NCBI RefSeq assembly: GCF_949987535.1
Contig: NC_080081.1
Location: 49,000,153-49,064,152, forward strand
Length of the DNA: 64,000 nucleotides
From: Balaenoptera acutorostrata
Lineage: Eukaryota; Chordata; Mammalia; Artiodactyla; Balaenopteridae
Direction of reading: 5' to 3'
Shown here piece after piece: positions 1 to 11,400 of this stretch (its first letter is position 1; each line of letters begins with the position of its first letter). The translations under genes were made by a program, and so were the position numbers. A model generated the notes under the pieces. The model saw only the letters and a list, made by a program, of their open reading frames with translations, was not told where the DNA came from and did no database searches.

Positions 1-284
1 ATGTATTATGTTCCCAAGAAGAGGACTTGACTAGATAGCAGTAAGTGAAATGTCCACATTGAAGTTGAAGTACATAACTCTGCTTAAATACACCACTTTT
101 TTAGCGTGAGGCTCAAACACTTGAAGTGTCTTATGACCTAATTCTTCTTAAATCTTAGTTTAGCGATTTTCTGATATTGATTTAAAGGTTTGTAATTGTG
201 CATTTTGGAATTATTTCATGACTCTCCTTACTTCAAAATCTGTTGAGTGGTTCTTGTTTTCACACAATTTTATTGCAGATTTTA

Positions 285-500
285 CTTCTTTATTCACTCA
301 ACAAATAATTCTTGAGCTTCACTGGTTGCTAGGTGCTTAAGACACTGAAGTGAATAAGAAATGGTCCTTGTCCTCAAAGAGCTCTCAGTCTAGTGAGAGA
401 GAGAGACACAAAAATGGAAGAGGGAGGTGATAAGTAGAAGGTTATCTACAGTGGATGATCTGAGACCTGAGAGATATAAGACTGTCTAGTTAAAGAGAGT
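285..500 (+). repeat. Ancient interspersed repeat (probable LINE relic)
   Basis: The block opens with a 'ttcactcaacaaataattcttgagc' -like phrase, followed by a 'gctaggtgcttaagacactgaag' -like phrase. This is the pattern of an old, widely dispersed mammalian LINE-derived repeat. It is strongly diverged, has no tail or target duplication, and its class (L2 or L1M) is not certain. The 284 bases before it show nothing recognisable. Confidence 0.4.
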
Positions 501-3119
501 GAGATGGAAGACATTCAAAAAGAGGAGATAGACTGCTACAACTTTGTGTCCTGTAAAAAACAAGCTGTTTCTATTTTCTTCTATGGTGTTCTCTTTAAAA
601 CTAAAAACCACTTCATAATTCTACCAAACTTATGTTAATACACATTACAGGTCATACTTTGAGGCGGTGGGGATTGTGTGATAACAGATACTTTTATTCT
701 TAATCCCTCCCATTGACAAGATTGATTACCTAAAGCGAAATCGGGGCAAGCAGGGGACTATTAGTATCATTTTTAGTATTGACGTTTCATCTGGGTTCTA
801 ATCTCCCAAGCCTCAACAAGCCTGTTGTAAATCACCCCTCCTTTGTCCACCTCTCCAGACCCCATGGGCATTTAAAAGGTATATATCTCTAAATGCAAGT
901 ATGCAGTCTCTAACCAGGATTGGAAATTGGTTTTAAGTCTCTATAACATTTTCTGTTCTACTGTTACGAACTCGGATGAGCAACATGTCACTCTTGCCCT
1001 TTAGTCCAATCTAAGGTTGGCAGTTTTAGAAAATAAAAATATAGAAACAATTACAGAAAAAAACTGAATTTCAGATTAAAAAATGAATGATTTTTAAGTA
1101 TAAGTATGTACCTTGCAATATTTAGAACATACTTACAGTTAAATAGTATTTATAGTTTATTTGAAATTCAAATTTAACTAGACATCCTGTATTTAATCTG
1201 GCAATTGTAATCCAACCTTTAGAGTGAAACTCACTTAAACTGCCCATATCATGGCTCCTTACTCTTCATTCTACCTTCAATAAAGGAGGGCTCCTTCAAA
1301 GTGGAAACCCGCACTGGATTCATCTCAAGTAACATGGAGAAGAGAGAGACTGGTGAGAAAATACAAAAGAAAGTATCCCTTGAGAAAGAAAGATCTTCCT
1401 TACTTCATTTCTCCCACAGAAGCTCCCCGTTTCTACAAATTGCATTTTTGAACAATATAAGGAGTGCTTTATCTAAAGACTAGTCATACCATCAAAGATA
1501 CATTTTCTAAGATGCTTTCTCTTGTTCCAACTGCAAAGTAAGCAAAACAGACCTAGAGGTTAAATGAAAGGAAAGATACTTCTTCCCTCGTTTGCCTCAT
1601 TGCTAAGAAAGTGAAAAATAACAGCCCTGAATATTCCCCAAAGAAGTGCTGCTCTGCCAAAGTGTAACATCTGGGATGCACATGACTGACGATGTAGCAG
1701 GCAGCATGTGTAAGGCCCCTGGAATATTCATTTTGACCTCTTTCAGTGTGTAATTGTTGAGAGAAGTGGGAATCACAGTTATAAAGAGTCTTTGCTAGTG
1801 ACAAGTTCTAGGGTGGCCTAAATCACAGAGGCAGAACCATATACTAAAGCCAAGGGAACAAAGTCAGACGGAAATCAAAGTATGGCATTATGTACCTGGG
1901 CGGTGGGTGGGGCTACATGGCAGGAGAGTCTTTACTTGTATGTGACCTAACTTAGGGTACAAATGGTCTTTATGTTTCTGAAGATGTTTAAGTACAAAAA
2001 GAAGAAAGTCTGTATTCACCTATCACCCGGAGCAAAGATTTAGCAGATGAAACCACAGGTGTTTTACTCAAAAGAACGTGAGGGGAAGACTGGAGTCGGT
2101 TAAATGTTTCATTTGTTCCTCATAAAAATCTCTAGTCGAGGACATTACTAGACTTTTATAGATTTTATACAGCATTTAGTCTTTGAAAAAAATTTTTCCA
2201 GGACTTCTGTCTATTATTAGATAGCTATACTTAGCTTAATTAAGCCTAATCATTTAAAATATACTACATACTGTACAATCCTGAATGTATGTTTGCAAAT
2301 ACTTGAACATTTTTATTAACAGTATATTGCTAGAGTCTTTTATTTATTGCAGGCAAATGGTTGTATACTCTACACTCTCATTTCTTGTGCAAAGGAAATT
2401 CTCAACTATGCAAAGACTCAAAATTATATAGCACAATGCCTTCCGGATTTTGAGAAGAAACAAAACTAAAAGTTCAAAATAGAGAATCATAATATAAAAG
2501 GGCTTATAATATACATTACTGCCAATTAAACATTTTGTCAAGTTTCAATAATTGTTGTAGATATGATAATTTTATATAAATATTTTAAAAATAATATTTT
2601 GTAGCTAAACTAGTGTGATGCAGCTAAGAAGTGAGGAAAGTGGAGAGAAGAAATCTAAGGGGATGGACCAAAAGGGGAACCTCAGTTTTGGTGTTTACAA
2701 TCAAAGATATGTGGGTGGAAGTGTAGTTTTTAAAATTTTAAATTGTTTATCTCTGTAGCCCTGAACCTTTACATTGATAAAAAAAATATACCATGCAGCA
2801 TTAGACCAAATAGAGGGAGAAAAGAAAAAAAGATGTTTAAAGTCTCAGGGGACATATACAAAATTTATTCTTATGGTGAACCAAAAATAATCTCTGTATT
2901 CTTCTCAATGTTGAAATTGAGGAATGCTTTAAAACTTTAGATGCTCTAAAACTCAAAATAATACTAAAACTTTAAATAAACTACTCAAAAATTTAATATC
3001 CTCTGAAATAACTAGTTGGTAAAAATGGAGATCTAAACTAGTGTTAATGACCTTTGACACAACTTTTGTGAATGTTGTTTCCATTTAAAAGACTGTCAAA
3101 ATTGTGTGGAGTTAGTAAA
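501..3119. other. AT-rich unannotated DNA
   Basis: I see no gene, no young repeat and no convincing exon. Open frames on both strands are 60-83 codons and resemble no protein family known to me. The sequence is AT-rich with short A and T runs, as expected for mammalian intergenic or intronic DNA. Confidence 0.6.
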
Positions 3120-3420
3120 GGTCAAATATAAGATAAATGTGCAAAAGTCAATTGCTATCAACCAGAGATGACCATTAGAAGATATAATAGGAACCATTGC
3201 TTATACTCAATAGCAACCAAAAAAAAAACTTATATATTATTTAAAAATAATCCTAACAAGAAAATGGGTAAGACCTATAGGAAGAAGTTTATAAAACTTT
3301 ACTGGGAAAGATAAAGTATTTAGGTAAACAGAGAGCTATATCAAGTTTCTGAATGCAAAGCCTGAATAATGTAAAGATAATTTTTCTTTCCAAATTAATG
3401 TGTAGATTTGCAATGGGACA
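3120..3420 (+). repeat. Old L1 ORF2 fragment (L1M-type)
   Basis: The order of phrases follows the L1 ORF2 segment just downstream of the reverse-transcriptase active site: a 'cagtttgcttatactcaatagcaaccaaa'-like part near 3200, a 'taagacctataggaagaag' part near 3270 and an 'aaaactttactgggaaag' part near 3300. Many substitutions and indels prevent translation. It is a dead, ancient fragment with no tail. Confidence 0.5.
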
Positions 3421-3767
3421 AAATTCTCTTAGGAAACACTTGATCTCTACATATTCCTCACTGCTTATGTTATTTTGATTCTACATATGCTTCCACTATC
3501 AAATGGAATTATTAAAGATTTTTCTGTGATCATATCTTGAGCAATATTACTGAATCGTTAAGTTACAATTGTTCAGTTATGCCTTGGAATATCACGTACC
3601 AGGTTTGAAATGTGTGTGTTGGGAAGGGTGTGGGGGTCAAAAACTCATGAATTTCTCGAATGCACAGAAATAAAGATATAGGATTTCTGGTAAGGGATGA
3701 TTTTCCCAGATAATTTCTTTTATTGCTTGTCCATATCACTTAAATTTTGTCCCAAATTAAGCATTAG

Positions 3768-4035
3768 ATTTTTCTTTTTTTAATTTAATTTTTATTTTAT
3801 ATTGGAGAATAGCTGATTTGCAATGTTGTGCTAGTTTCAGCTGTACAGCAAAGTGATTCAGTTATTCATATACATATACCCATTCTTTCTCAGATTCTTT
3901 TCCCATATAGGTTATTACAGAATATTGAGTGGAGTTCCCTGTGCTATACAGTAGGTCCCTGTTGATTATCTATTTTATATATAGTAGTATGTATATATTA
4001 ATTCCAAACTCCTAACTTATCCTTCCCCTCTCTAA
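3768..4035 (-). mobile_element. L1 3' end (cetartiodactyl type), antisense
   Basis: Read on the minus strand, this is the terminal part of an L1 3'UTR. It has the 'gggacctactgtatagcac' stretch, the 'ctgtacagctgaaactag' stretch, an 'aacattgcaaatcagct' stretch and an A-rich end (the T-rich run at about 3771-3800 on the plus strand). It is severely 5'-truncated. It is more diverged from the other L1 tails in this window than they are from each other, so it belongs to a different, older subfamily. I saw no clear target duplication. Confidence 0.75.
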
Positions 4036-4059
4036 GCACTTCAGATTTTAAAGAGCCCA

Positions 4060-4640
4060 CTAAAGAAAGCCTGAAGTTCCTTCACCAAGACAAGTGGGTG
4101 AAATGATTGGGATGGATGGGTGCATATTTACTGATTTGGAAATAGTGCTTGTGAGCTCCCTCTGTGCTTGTAGACCTTCTCCAGAGTGGACAGTGGTACA
4201 GCCCAAGCTGAGGTCAAGCAGGTCAGTAATGATCTGAAGAGCTTATCTAAACTCACACTGTTTTTTGTAAGTCTCGGCATATAAGAGAACCCTGTCTCTA
4301 AAGGAGAGGAGTGGCAATATGAACAATCATATAATCTCTTTTTTCCTATGTGACTACTGAATCCAGAATAACTTTGTGTTTTAAAACAATGCATGCCCAT
4401 GTGTTGGTTAGGGAAACTGAAGAAAGGCTATGGCCTTTGCCCAACCAGTTTTGGTTAAGCTCTTTGAACACCTGGATTGAAAAGCCTTTGAGGTGGCACC
4501 CAGACAAATACAACCTAAGCCTCTTTGCTTGGGATGCACTAATGAGATCAGACTCACCTTATTCTCTGACACAGCATCCTGTTAGTTTACTTCATATCTC
4601 TTATCATCATCAAGTGGTTAATTATTATTCACGTTTTTTG
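4060..4640. other. Unannotated DNA with a non-coding 141-codon open frame
   Basis: A plus-strand open frame from 4350 to 4775 runs through this block into the L2 relic that follows. Its translation matches no domain I know, and its last third is L2 3'-end DNA. The opposite strand has a 90-codon frame over the same bases. Neither has supporting features, and I regard both as chance openings. Confidence 0.6.
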
Positions 4641-4800
4641 TCTAGTTGTTTTTGTCTATTTTCCCCCAATAGATTCCCACCTTTTTGTGGCAGAAATCAT
4701 ATCTTGTTCTCCATTATATTCTCAGCTTTGGCAAGGTGGCTAAACCAGAGTAGGCAACTCAAGAGCATTCATTAAATAAACAAATGAATGAATAAATGAA
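4640..4800 (+). repeat. L2 3' end
   Basis: The block keeps the L2 tail order: a 'ggcagaaatcatatcttgt'-like part (normally 'gggcagggactttgtct'), then 'ttatattctcagctttgg', then a 'cattaaataaacaaatgaa' part ending in TGAA/TAAA repeats near 4785-4800. It is ancient and truncated. Confidence 0.55.
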
Positions 4801-5289
4801 TAATAAAGAGATGGTCTATTTAATAGATATTTTAGTATGGAGAAATTTGGCCTTTGAGGGGAAAAAAGGTAATGTTAATCACATAATCTCTATTAACAGT
4901 ATAGATTTGTAATCTGGGTACTTGCTGCTAAGACACACAAAAGAAATGGATAGATTGCCACCAGATTTTGAAAATACATTTGGTGTAATCTGATGTAAAT
5001 TATATGTTCTACATGAAACTGACCTGGGGAGCCCTGAAGGCACTGTGAAACATTGCATTCCTCAGGGTCAGAGAAGCGGAGGAGGACTGAGGGGGCCGCT
5101 GAGTTGCCTGTCCAGAGAGACATGCCACACATATTGGGACATCCTGAACAAGGCCATTAACAGTTGTTTGAGTCTCAAATTAAAGGTCACTGAGACAGAG
5201 GCACTCGCTTGCAGCAATGATTTGTCCTTGAGATGCTTTTTCTTGGACAACTCTATATACCAAGGAAGCTCTGGGGAAGAGTGAATACA

Positions 5290-6375
5290 AGTGTGGGGGG
5301 CCAGGGTCCCCACTTCTCGATGTTCATGCCTTTGAGTAATCCACTCACTCCCTTGAGCGTAGATGGGACCTGAGACTTGTTTCCAACCAATAGAATATGG
5401 CAAAAGTTACAGAAGTTACTCCCATGATTATGTAACATTATATAAGGCTGTTCTTTTCAGTTCTCTCTCTCACTCTCTTTCTGGCCTTGAAGAAACAAAT
5501 GACTTGTGAACTGTTTATGGCAAGAGCCACGTGACAAGGAGGGACTGATGACCTCTTGTGGCTGAGGGTAGGTAGACTCTGGTCCACAGCCAGCAAGAAA
5601 TTCAAGAGCTCTGTTCTACAGCAGCAAGGAGATGAATTCTGCCAACAACTTGAGGGACCTTCAAAGCAAATCTCTCCCAGTGGGGCCTCTAGATAAGAAA
5701 GCAGCCTTCCCAATCTCCCAATTCATCCCACCCCTCCCTTCCCCTACCATGTCCACACGTCTGTTCTCTATGTCTGCCTCTCTATTCCTACCCTGCAAAT
5801 AGGTTCATCTGTGCCATTTTTCTAGATACCACATATATGCATTAATGTACAGTGTTTGTTTTTCTCTTTCTGACTTACTTCCCTCTGTATAACAGACTCT
5901 AGGTCCATCCAGGTCTCTACAAATGACCCAATTTTGTTCCTTTTTATGGCTGAGTAATATTCCATTGTATATATGCATATACACTACCATGTGTAAAACA
6001 GATAGCTAGTGGCAACCTGCTATACAGAGCAGGGAGCTCAGCTTGGTGCTCTATGGTGACCTAGATGGGTGGGATGGGGGGGTGTGAGGGAGGTCCATGA
6101 GGGAGGGAATATATGTATACGTATAGCTGATTCACTTCGTTGTACAGCAGAAACTAACACAACATTGTAAAGCAACTATACCCCAATTAAAAAAAAAAAA
6201 AAAAGAAAGAAAGAAAGCAGCCTTGTGGACATATTAACAGCAGTCTTGTGAGACCCAGAGCAAAGGACTCACTTAAGCTGTGTCTGGTCTCTGACCAATA
6301 GATACTGTCATAATGTGTGTCATTTTTAGCCATGAAAATTCTGATAATGTGTCATACAGTATAGAAAACTAATAT
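5290..6375 (+). repeat. MaLR/MLT1-like LTR relic, split by an L1
   Basis: The two flanks of the L1 at 5709-6210 join into one old LTR-like sequence. The left part has 'ccaaccaatagaatatggc' near 5386, a 'tatataaggctg' promoter-like stretch near 5440 and 'ctgccaacaacttgaggga' near 5639. The right part has 'cttgtgagacccagagc' near 6244 and 'taagctgtgtctgg' near 6275. These phrases recall ERVL-MaLR (MLT1-type) LTRs. I recall the family rather than having searched it, so the subfamily is open. No retroviral coding sequence is attached. Confidence 0.55.
5695..6224 (+). mobile_element. Twin-primed (5'-inverted) L1 with target-site duplications
   Basis: The insertion (5709-6210) has two arms. From 5709 to about 5972 the sequence is L1 ORF2 end/3'UTR in antisense. 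From about 5973 to 6190 it is L1 3'UTR in sense, including a G-rich tract at 6064-6095 and 'cagcagaaactaacacaac' near 6146. It ends in an A tail followed by GAAA repeats. The 14-base duplication AAGAAAGCAGCCTT lies at 5695-5708 and again, identical, at 6211-6224. This layout is the signature of twin priming during target-primed reverse transcription. It interrupts an older LTR, and the perfect duplication suggests a fairly recent event. Confidence 0.9.
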
Positions 6376-6849
6376 AAACAGATTAATGAATTTAGTATTA
6401 AAGATCTCATTAAGCTCCTGAGGAAGACTGAGTAAACCTGCTATGCCTATATCTACAAAATATAGCAATTATTAAATAAATTGTGATACAATTAATTGGC
6501 TATTCAAAAGCATGCTCTCAATGAAGATTTAATTACATTAGGAAATGCTCAGTCTATTGATAAAGCAGAGCTTTATAAAACCAAAAGTAACTATAAGAAT
6601 ATTCACCAAAATATTAACTATTACATCTGGACCATGGACTTACAGATGATGTTTATTTTCTGCCTTATCTTTTTCTGAAGTTTCCATATTTGGAAAGTAT
6701 TTTGTATAGACAGAAAAATATCTTGTTCTTCATTTTATTTTGGTCATATATTAAGATCTTCTGCATTTGGTTAATGAGAGATCCATGTCACAATCTCCTC
6801 TTTGAGAGGTGTATTTCTATCAGTGTACCGTCTAAGCTCAGAAACTGAC
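6376..6849. other. AT-rich unannotated DNA
   Basis: I see no gene, exon or datable repeat. A 60-codon plus-strand frame at 6496-6678 has no recognisable product. Confidence 0.55.
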
Positions 6850-7045
6850 TACTTGGTTGGGAAGCCCATCTCTGCCATTTAGGATTACTGTGACCTTGGT
6901 GAGTTACTACCTGCCCTTTCTAATTTTTCTCAATCTGAAAAATCGGAATATTATCATAATAGACTTACCTTATAAGACTGTTTAAAAGATTAAGTAATTT
7001 AATAGACAAGGGCTTATAAGAGTGTTTGACAAATAATAATCAATC
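6850..7045 (+). repeat. MIR SINE relic
   Basis: The block follows the MIR consensus order: 'gaccttggtgagttactac' near 6892, 'ctcaatctgaaaaatcgga' near 6930, 'ttaaaagattaagtaattt' near 6982, and a 'gtttgacaaataataatcaat' end. It is about 190 bases, diverged, with the tRNA head upstream, so the orientation is plus. Confidence 0.7.
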
Positions 7046-8179
7046 AATCTTCTCATTCCCTTTAAAAATAACTTTGATAACTAAAATGTGCAGACAAGGA
7101 TTTCAGGCCCCTTCCAACCAAATTGTTACTTTTCAGTGTATTGCTTAGAACTGATGAATTCCAAATGTATGTATGTACGTATGCATATATGTATCTGTAT
7201 CCTCTCACGTAAGTCAAATGATGTAGGATATCTATTATGAGAGGACTAGAGACTGTCATTCTCCACCTTTTGATATTTATTTGACATTTATCTTCCATTC
7301 TATTTTGTTCTTAATATAATAGAGTAATAAAACTTTGGAACTGACAGGACCTTGGACATTGTCTGGTCTATTATCTGGTTTTCCATTTCTATTTTGCGAA
7401 TATAACTAGTGACATAACTGTGGGAATGTTAACACTGAAACCACACAGAATATCAGAAGATCCAGGAATTAATCACCTTCTCATTCTCTCTCTGTCTCTC
7501 CCCTTCTCTCTCTCCGCTCCCCTCTCCACACATACACAAAGTGAATATTTATGCACATGTTTATTTTCCATTTCTTTAGTTACAAGCTCACTTATCAACA
7601 GTGTCAAAGCATTTCCTTTCTTGGCTTCTTCCTGAAGGAAATGTTTATTATGAATTTTTAAAATCCACAACCAACATAGGATTTCATAAAAGAAGTGCTG
7701 ACAGAAACTTATTTATCCTCTTGAGAATACAACACTGTGCATAATAGACATTTAGTAAATTGTTAAACAGCATATGATTAAATGTTAACATAAATAAAAG
7801 AGAGTACTTAAATGAATTTTCATTCCTTTTGTTTTCCCCTTGCTGAGCTACAGAGCCATTTCAATAAATAAAAAGAAAATAGTGGGAGAAGTGAGAGCAA
7901 AATTTACTAAAAAAGCATGTCTATCCCCCACTCCAGTTCTGTTTCCTTCTTCATGTCTTTTCATTGCTAAGAACTTATTTTATCAGTGAACAATTAAAAC
8001 CACCACTATAACAACACTAACAACAATAACAACAACAAAAGGTAGTTCCCAAAGACTAAAGCAGTTTTAATAGGCACTTAGCACAAATGTGGACAGTTTA
8101 ACTACTTCAGGAATCTCTTCATTCAGAGTAATAATACTCTATCAGACATGAAGGAGCCTATTTTATGAGCAAGGTCATT
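7046..8179. other. Unannotated DNA
   Basis: There is no recognisable gene. A pyrimidine-rich stretch at about 7483-7530 (TCTC repeats) explains the serine/leucine-rich and arginine-rich short frames on the two strands. A CAA/CAACAA stretch lies at about 8010-8040. Confidence 0.55.
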
Positions 8180-8412
8180 AAAACATACTCTAGAATGTGG
8201 AACCTAGAAAAATGATACAGATGAACCGGTTTGCAGGGCAGAAGTTGAGACACAGATGTAGAGAATGAACGTATGGACACCAAGGGTGGAAAACTGCAGT
8301 GGGGTGGGGATGGTGGTGTGCTGAATTGGGCGATTGGGATTGACATGTATACAGTGATGTGTATAAAATTGATGACTGATTAAAAACAAACAAACAAACA
8401 AAAACATACTCT
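8180..8412 (+). mobile_element. 5'-truncated L1 3' end with target-site duplications
   Basis: The insert (8192-8400) is a short L1 3' terminus with 'acagatgaaccggtttgcag' at about 8217-8236, 'ggacaccaagggtggaaaa' near 8275, 'gggattgacatgtatacag' near 8336 and an A-rich (CAAA)n tail. The 12-base duplication AAAACATACTCT is at 8180-8191 and, identical, at 8401-8412. The 3'UTR type differs from that of the L1 copies at 5.7, 24.3 and 42.6 kb. A 0.2 kb length is normal for heavily truncated L1 copies. Confidence 0.88.
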
Positions 8413-11400
8413 CATGAAGATTTGCTGGAAAAAGAAACCAATGGGCACCACTTGACATATTGAAACATTCATTGTAAAATACAATTTAAGTATAATTTTG
8501 AACAAAGCATGGGTACCATTTATAATTAATTAAATGCTCAAAATATTTCAAAACTCTCCTTTGCAATTACATTTTAAAAAAAATACAACAGGAAAAATTC
8601 TGCTAAGATTTCAAAAGGAATGTGTTCACAGAGGTGCATTTGTAGAATTTTCAGAATAATAAGCAGCTGTCTTGCCAAAGTTATCTGATTTATAAATTTA
8701 CTATTATTGCTACTTGGGAGCCAGCTGGTAACTTTAAGTGTCTCATTTTCCTTCCTTACGTGGTTTAAGAATTCAGTTGTGAGTGGTCTTGGAGCTCATT
8801 TTCTGAAAACACTGGGACGATATTCCTACTCGAAGATCTTCAACTCAGGATTTAGGGTGTGTTTCTTTCACTTGTTGCTGGTGAGGATTTTACACCTATT
8901 ACATTCTGAGGCTTGGCACTTTTTTTCTAAGTACAAGCTATAGCTTCTGAAATGGTTTCAACTAGCTAATGTTCAAAACAATTGCAGAAGTGATCAATTC
9001 CGGGGTGTAGATGTGTAAAGAGATAATGTTTCATGTCTTTTGGAAAACTCCCAAATATGAAAAGTGGTTTTCTTAACATAGTGTCAATAAGTTGCCTGCA
9101 TATCTGGCTCACCAAACTGCTGGCTGAATGAACACATTTGACCCTGTACTTCAGGTCCTCTTTTGCAGCCTGAGACCAAAAGCCCTTTCTTTGAAGGGAA
9201 ATATGACATTTTCTCTCTCTCATATTTCATATGAAGGAATTTTTTTTTTCTCTCAAAGTTTATGTGTAGGATTTGACTATTGTGCATCTTTCTTTTTCAC
9301 TGCTCTGAGCTGGCGTGGATTCTGTCACACAGACAGGGTAGACCTTGTCTTACAGAGATGGTAATGTGGAGGCAAAGAGGTAGTCTGCAGTCTTTACCAC
9401 ATACTAACTATAGGATGTTTAATGAGATATATTTCCCATTTAGATTTTCATTTCTTAACATATAAACATCATATAGCATATATGCTATAAATATATATTG
9501 AGGAATAAAATAAATACTGCATGTAAAGTGCCTGGCATATAATAAGTACTCTTCCATATTACCACACTATCTCCCTTCCCTTTCTTTTTTTTTTTTTTTC
9601 CCTACAGAATAATAGAATTATTTTCATTGTATATTCTAAAAAACGGGTTTTAGAACCAAATAACATTTTTGTGCATAAGTTCTTCAAATTTCTTTAAATT
9701 ATATATATGTGTGTGTGTTTATATGTTACCTTTAAACAGTAAAATAATCTCTATTCTTTTTTAAGCATGTTTTCTGTCTCAATTTTCCATTGACACCCAA
9801 TAACTATCTAATAAGCCATGGAAGTTACCACTAACAACTTTGGGGAGGTTTTTGGTTTAGTGTCTCTAGACTATCAACTTTACGTCATGATCTATGAAGT
9901 GTCCTTTGCCCCTCAAGAAACATAAAATTTCCTTGCTCACTTGTTCGTCCACTCTCACATGAATGAAAGAAATAATAAGGGAAAATATAGTAAAAATTAT
10001 AATATTCCAAAGAGGTCCAGGAGGTAGACACATACTACATCACTAGGGAAGAAAAGCTAGAAGAGCATCTTTGGATGAGACAGCCCTCTTGCTTCAGAAT
10101 AATTCATAAGCAGCCATTCCAAAGAGGAAGCTGTCAGTGAGCAGAAGATATATAAAGTATGTTAAGTGGGAATAAGACGGCTGCTCTATCACTTACAATT
10201 TACTAGGCTAATAACATTCTTATATTCTTCTTGAAATATTAAAAACATGTATAAAATGGATCTCAGTGTCATTCCACTATAATGTAGTTCTGTAAATTCA
10301 GGTTGATATGTATCTAGGGATTTTATTTACTGATGTTTTGACATACGAGATTTTGGTTGTTGCTGAATGATAATTTAAACCTGTTACTCTGGAATTCAAA
10401 CAGATTGGTCATGGCTTCTTTTTATACTGATGGTGATTGTTTCATAAACATTTACTGTTTATTTTTACATACTCTTATTTTCCTTAGGTACTTCAAAGTG
10501 AGGTCTGAAGTTAGCTTTTCTACTCAAGAAGGACTATTAAGAAATACTGGTTACAGTGAGCAGAGATTTTTGTGCACAGACTATAGCGACTGAATGCCTA
10601 ATCAGGGAGAGTCTGGGAAAAATAAAAGAATTGTTTTGGGTGCAAGAATATGCTGACTAGAGTTGAATATAAGCTCTACAATTTAGGGATTTTTTCCCTC
10701 TAGGTCACCAGAGACAAGAACATGCCTAGGCACATGGTGATAATAAAAGAACATTTGTTAAATAAATATAGTATTCATGCTTGATGTAAACTTCTACATA
10801 GTATAAAAGATATATTTACTTGAATACAATGGGAAGGTATATAAAATCATGTAATATTACTATTTCATTTTAAAATGAAACTCAGAAATTTAAGATGATT
10901 TTCTCAAGGTCTCACAGCAAAACTTAGCTTAATTATCTAGTACCAAAAGTAGCTGGGCTTGGTAGAGAAGATTATCAAAAAAAAATTTTTTTTTCAAGAG
11001 GGACTTAATAGTCTCTTTGGGGAGAATGTATCTAAAGAAAGAGGATCCCAGGCATGATGCATGTACCCTAGGAAATTTCTGAAACTGGAGGGGTTCACTA
11101 TTCTGAGTCCAGCTTGATGGCTCTGATTTGAATCTGTCCCCAGTCCAACCTCATAGATTCATGGGAGAAAGGTCCAGAAGAACAAACCAAAGTTAGCTGA
11201 TTCACAAAGGTCTATATAAAACTTTGGGACATAGTGGAATGGCTTTGAGTTACAGTTAACAATACAGAGTATAAAACAGTATTACACAGAATTATTTTGT
11301 TAAGATCATGGCTATCATAGCTGTGGGGAAATTGAATTACTTAAATTGCTAAATACTATAGAATATAAATATATAATACAGCCAGTATAATTCATGATTC

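Noticed and set aside
4350..4775. 141-codon plus-strand open frame
   Set aside because: The last third is L2 3'-end sequence, and the rest matches no protein family known to me.
9472..9489. Perfect 18-bp palindrome
   Set aside because: AT-rich and short; palindromes of this size are expected occasionally and no repeat family or site is known for it.
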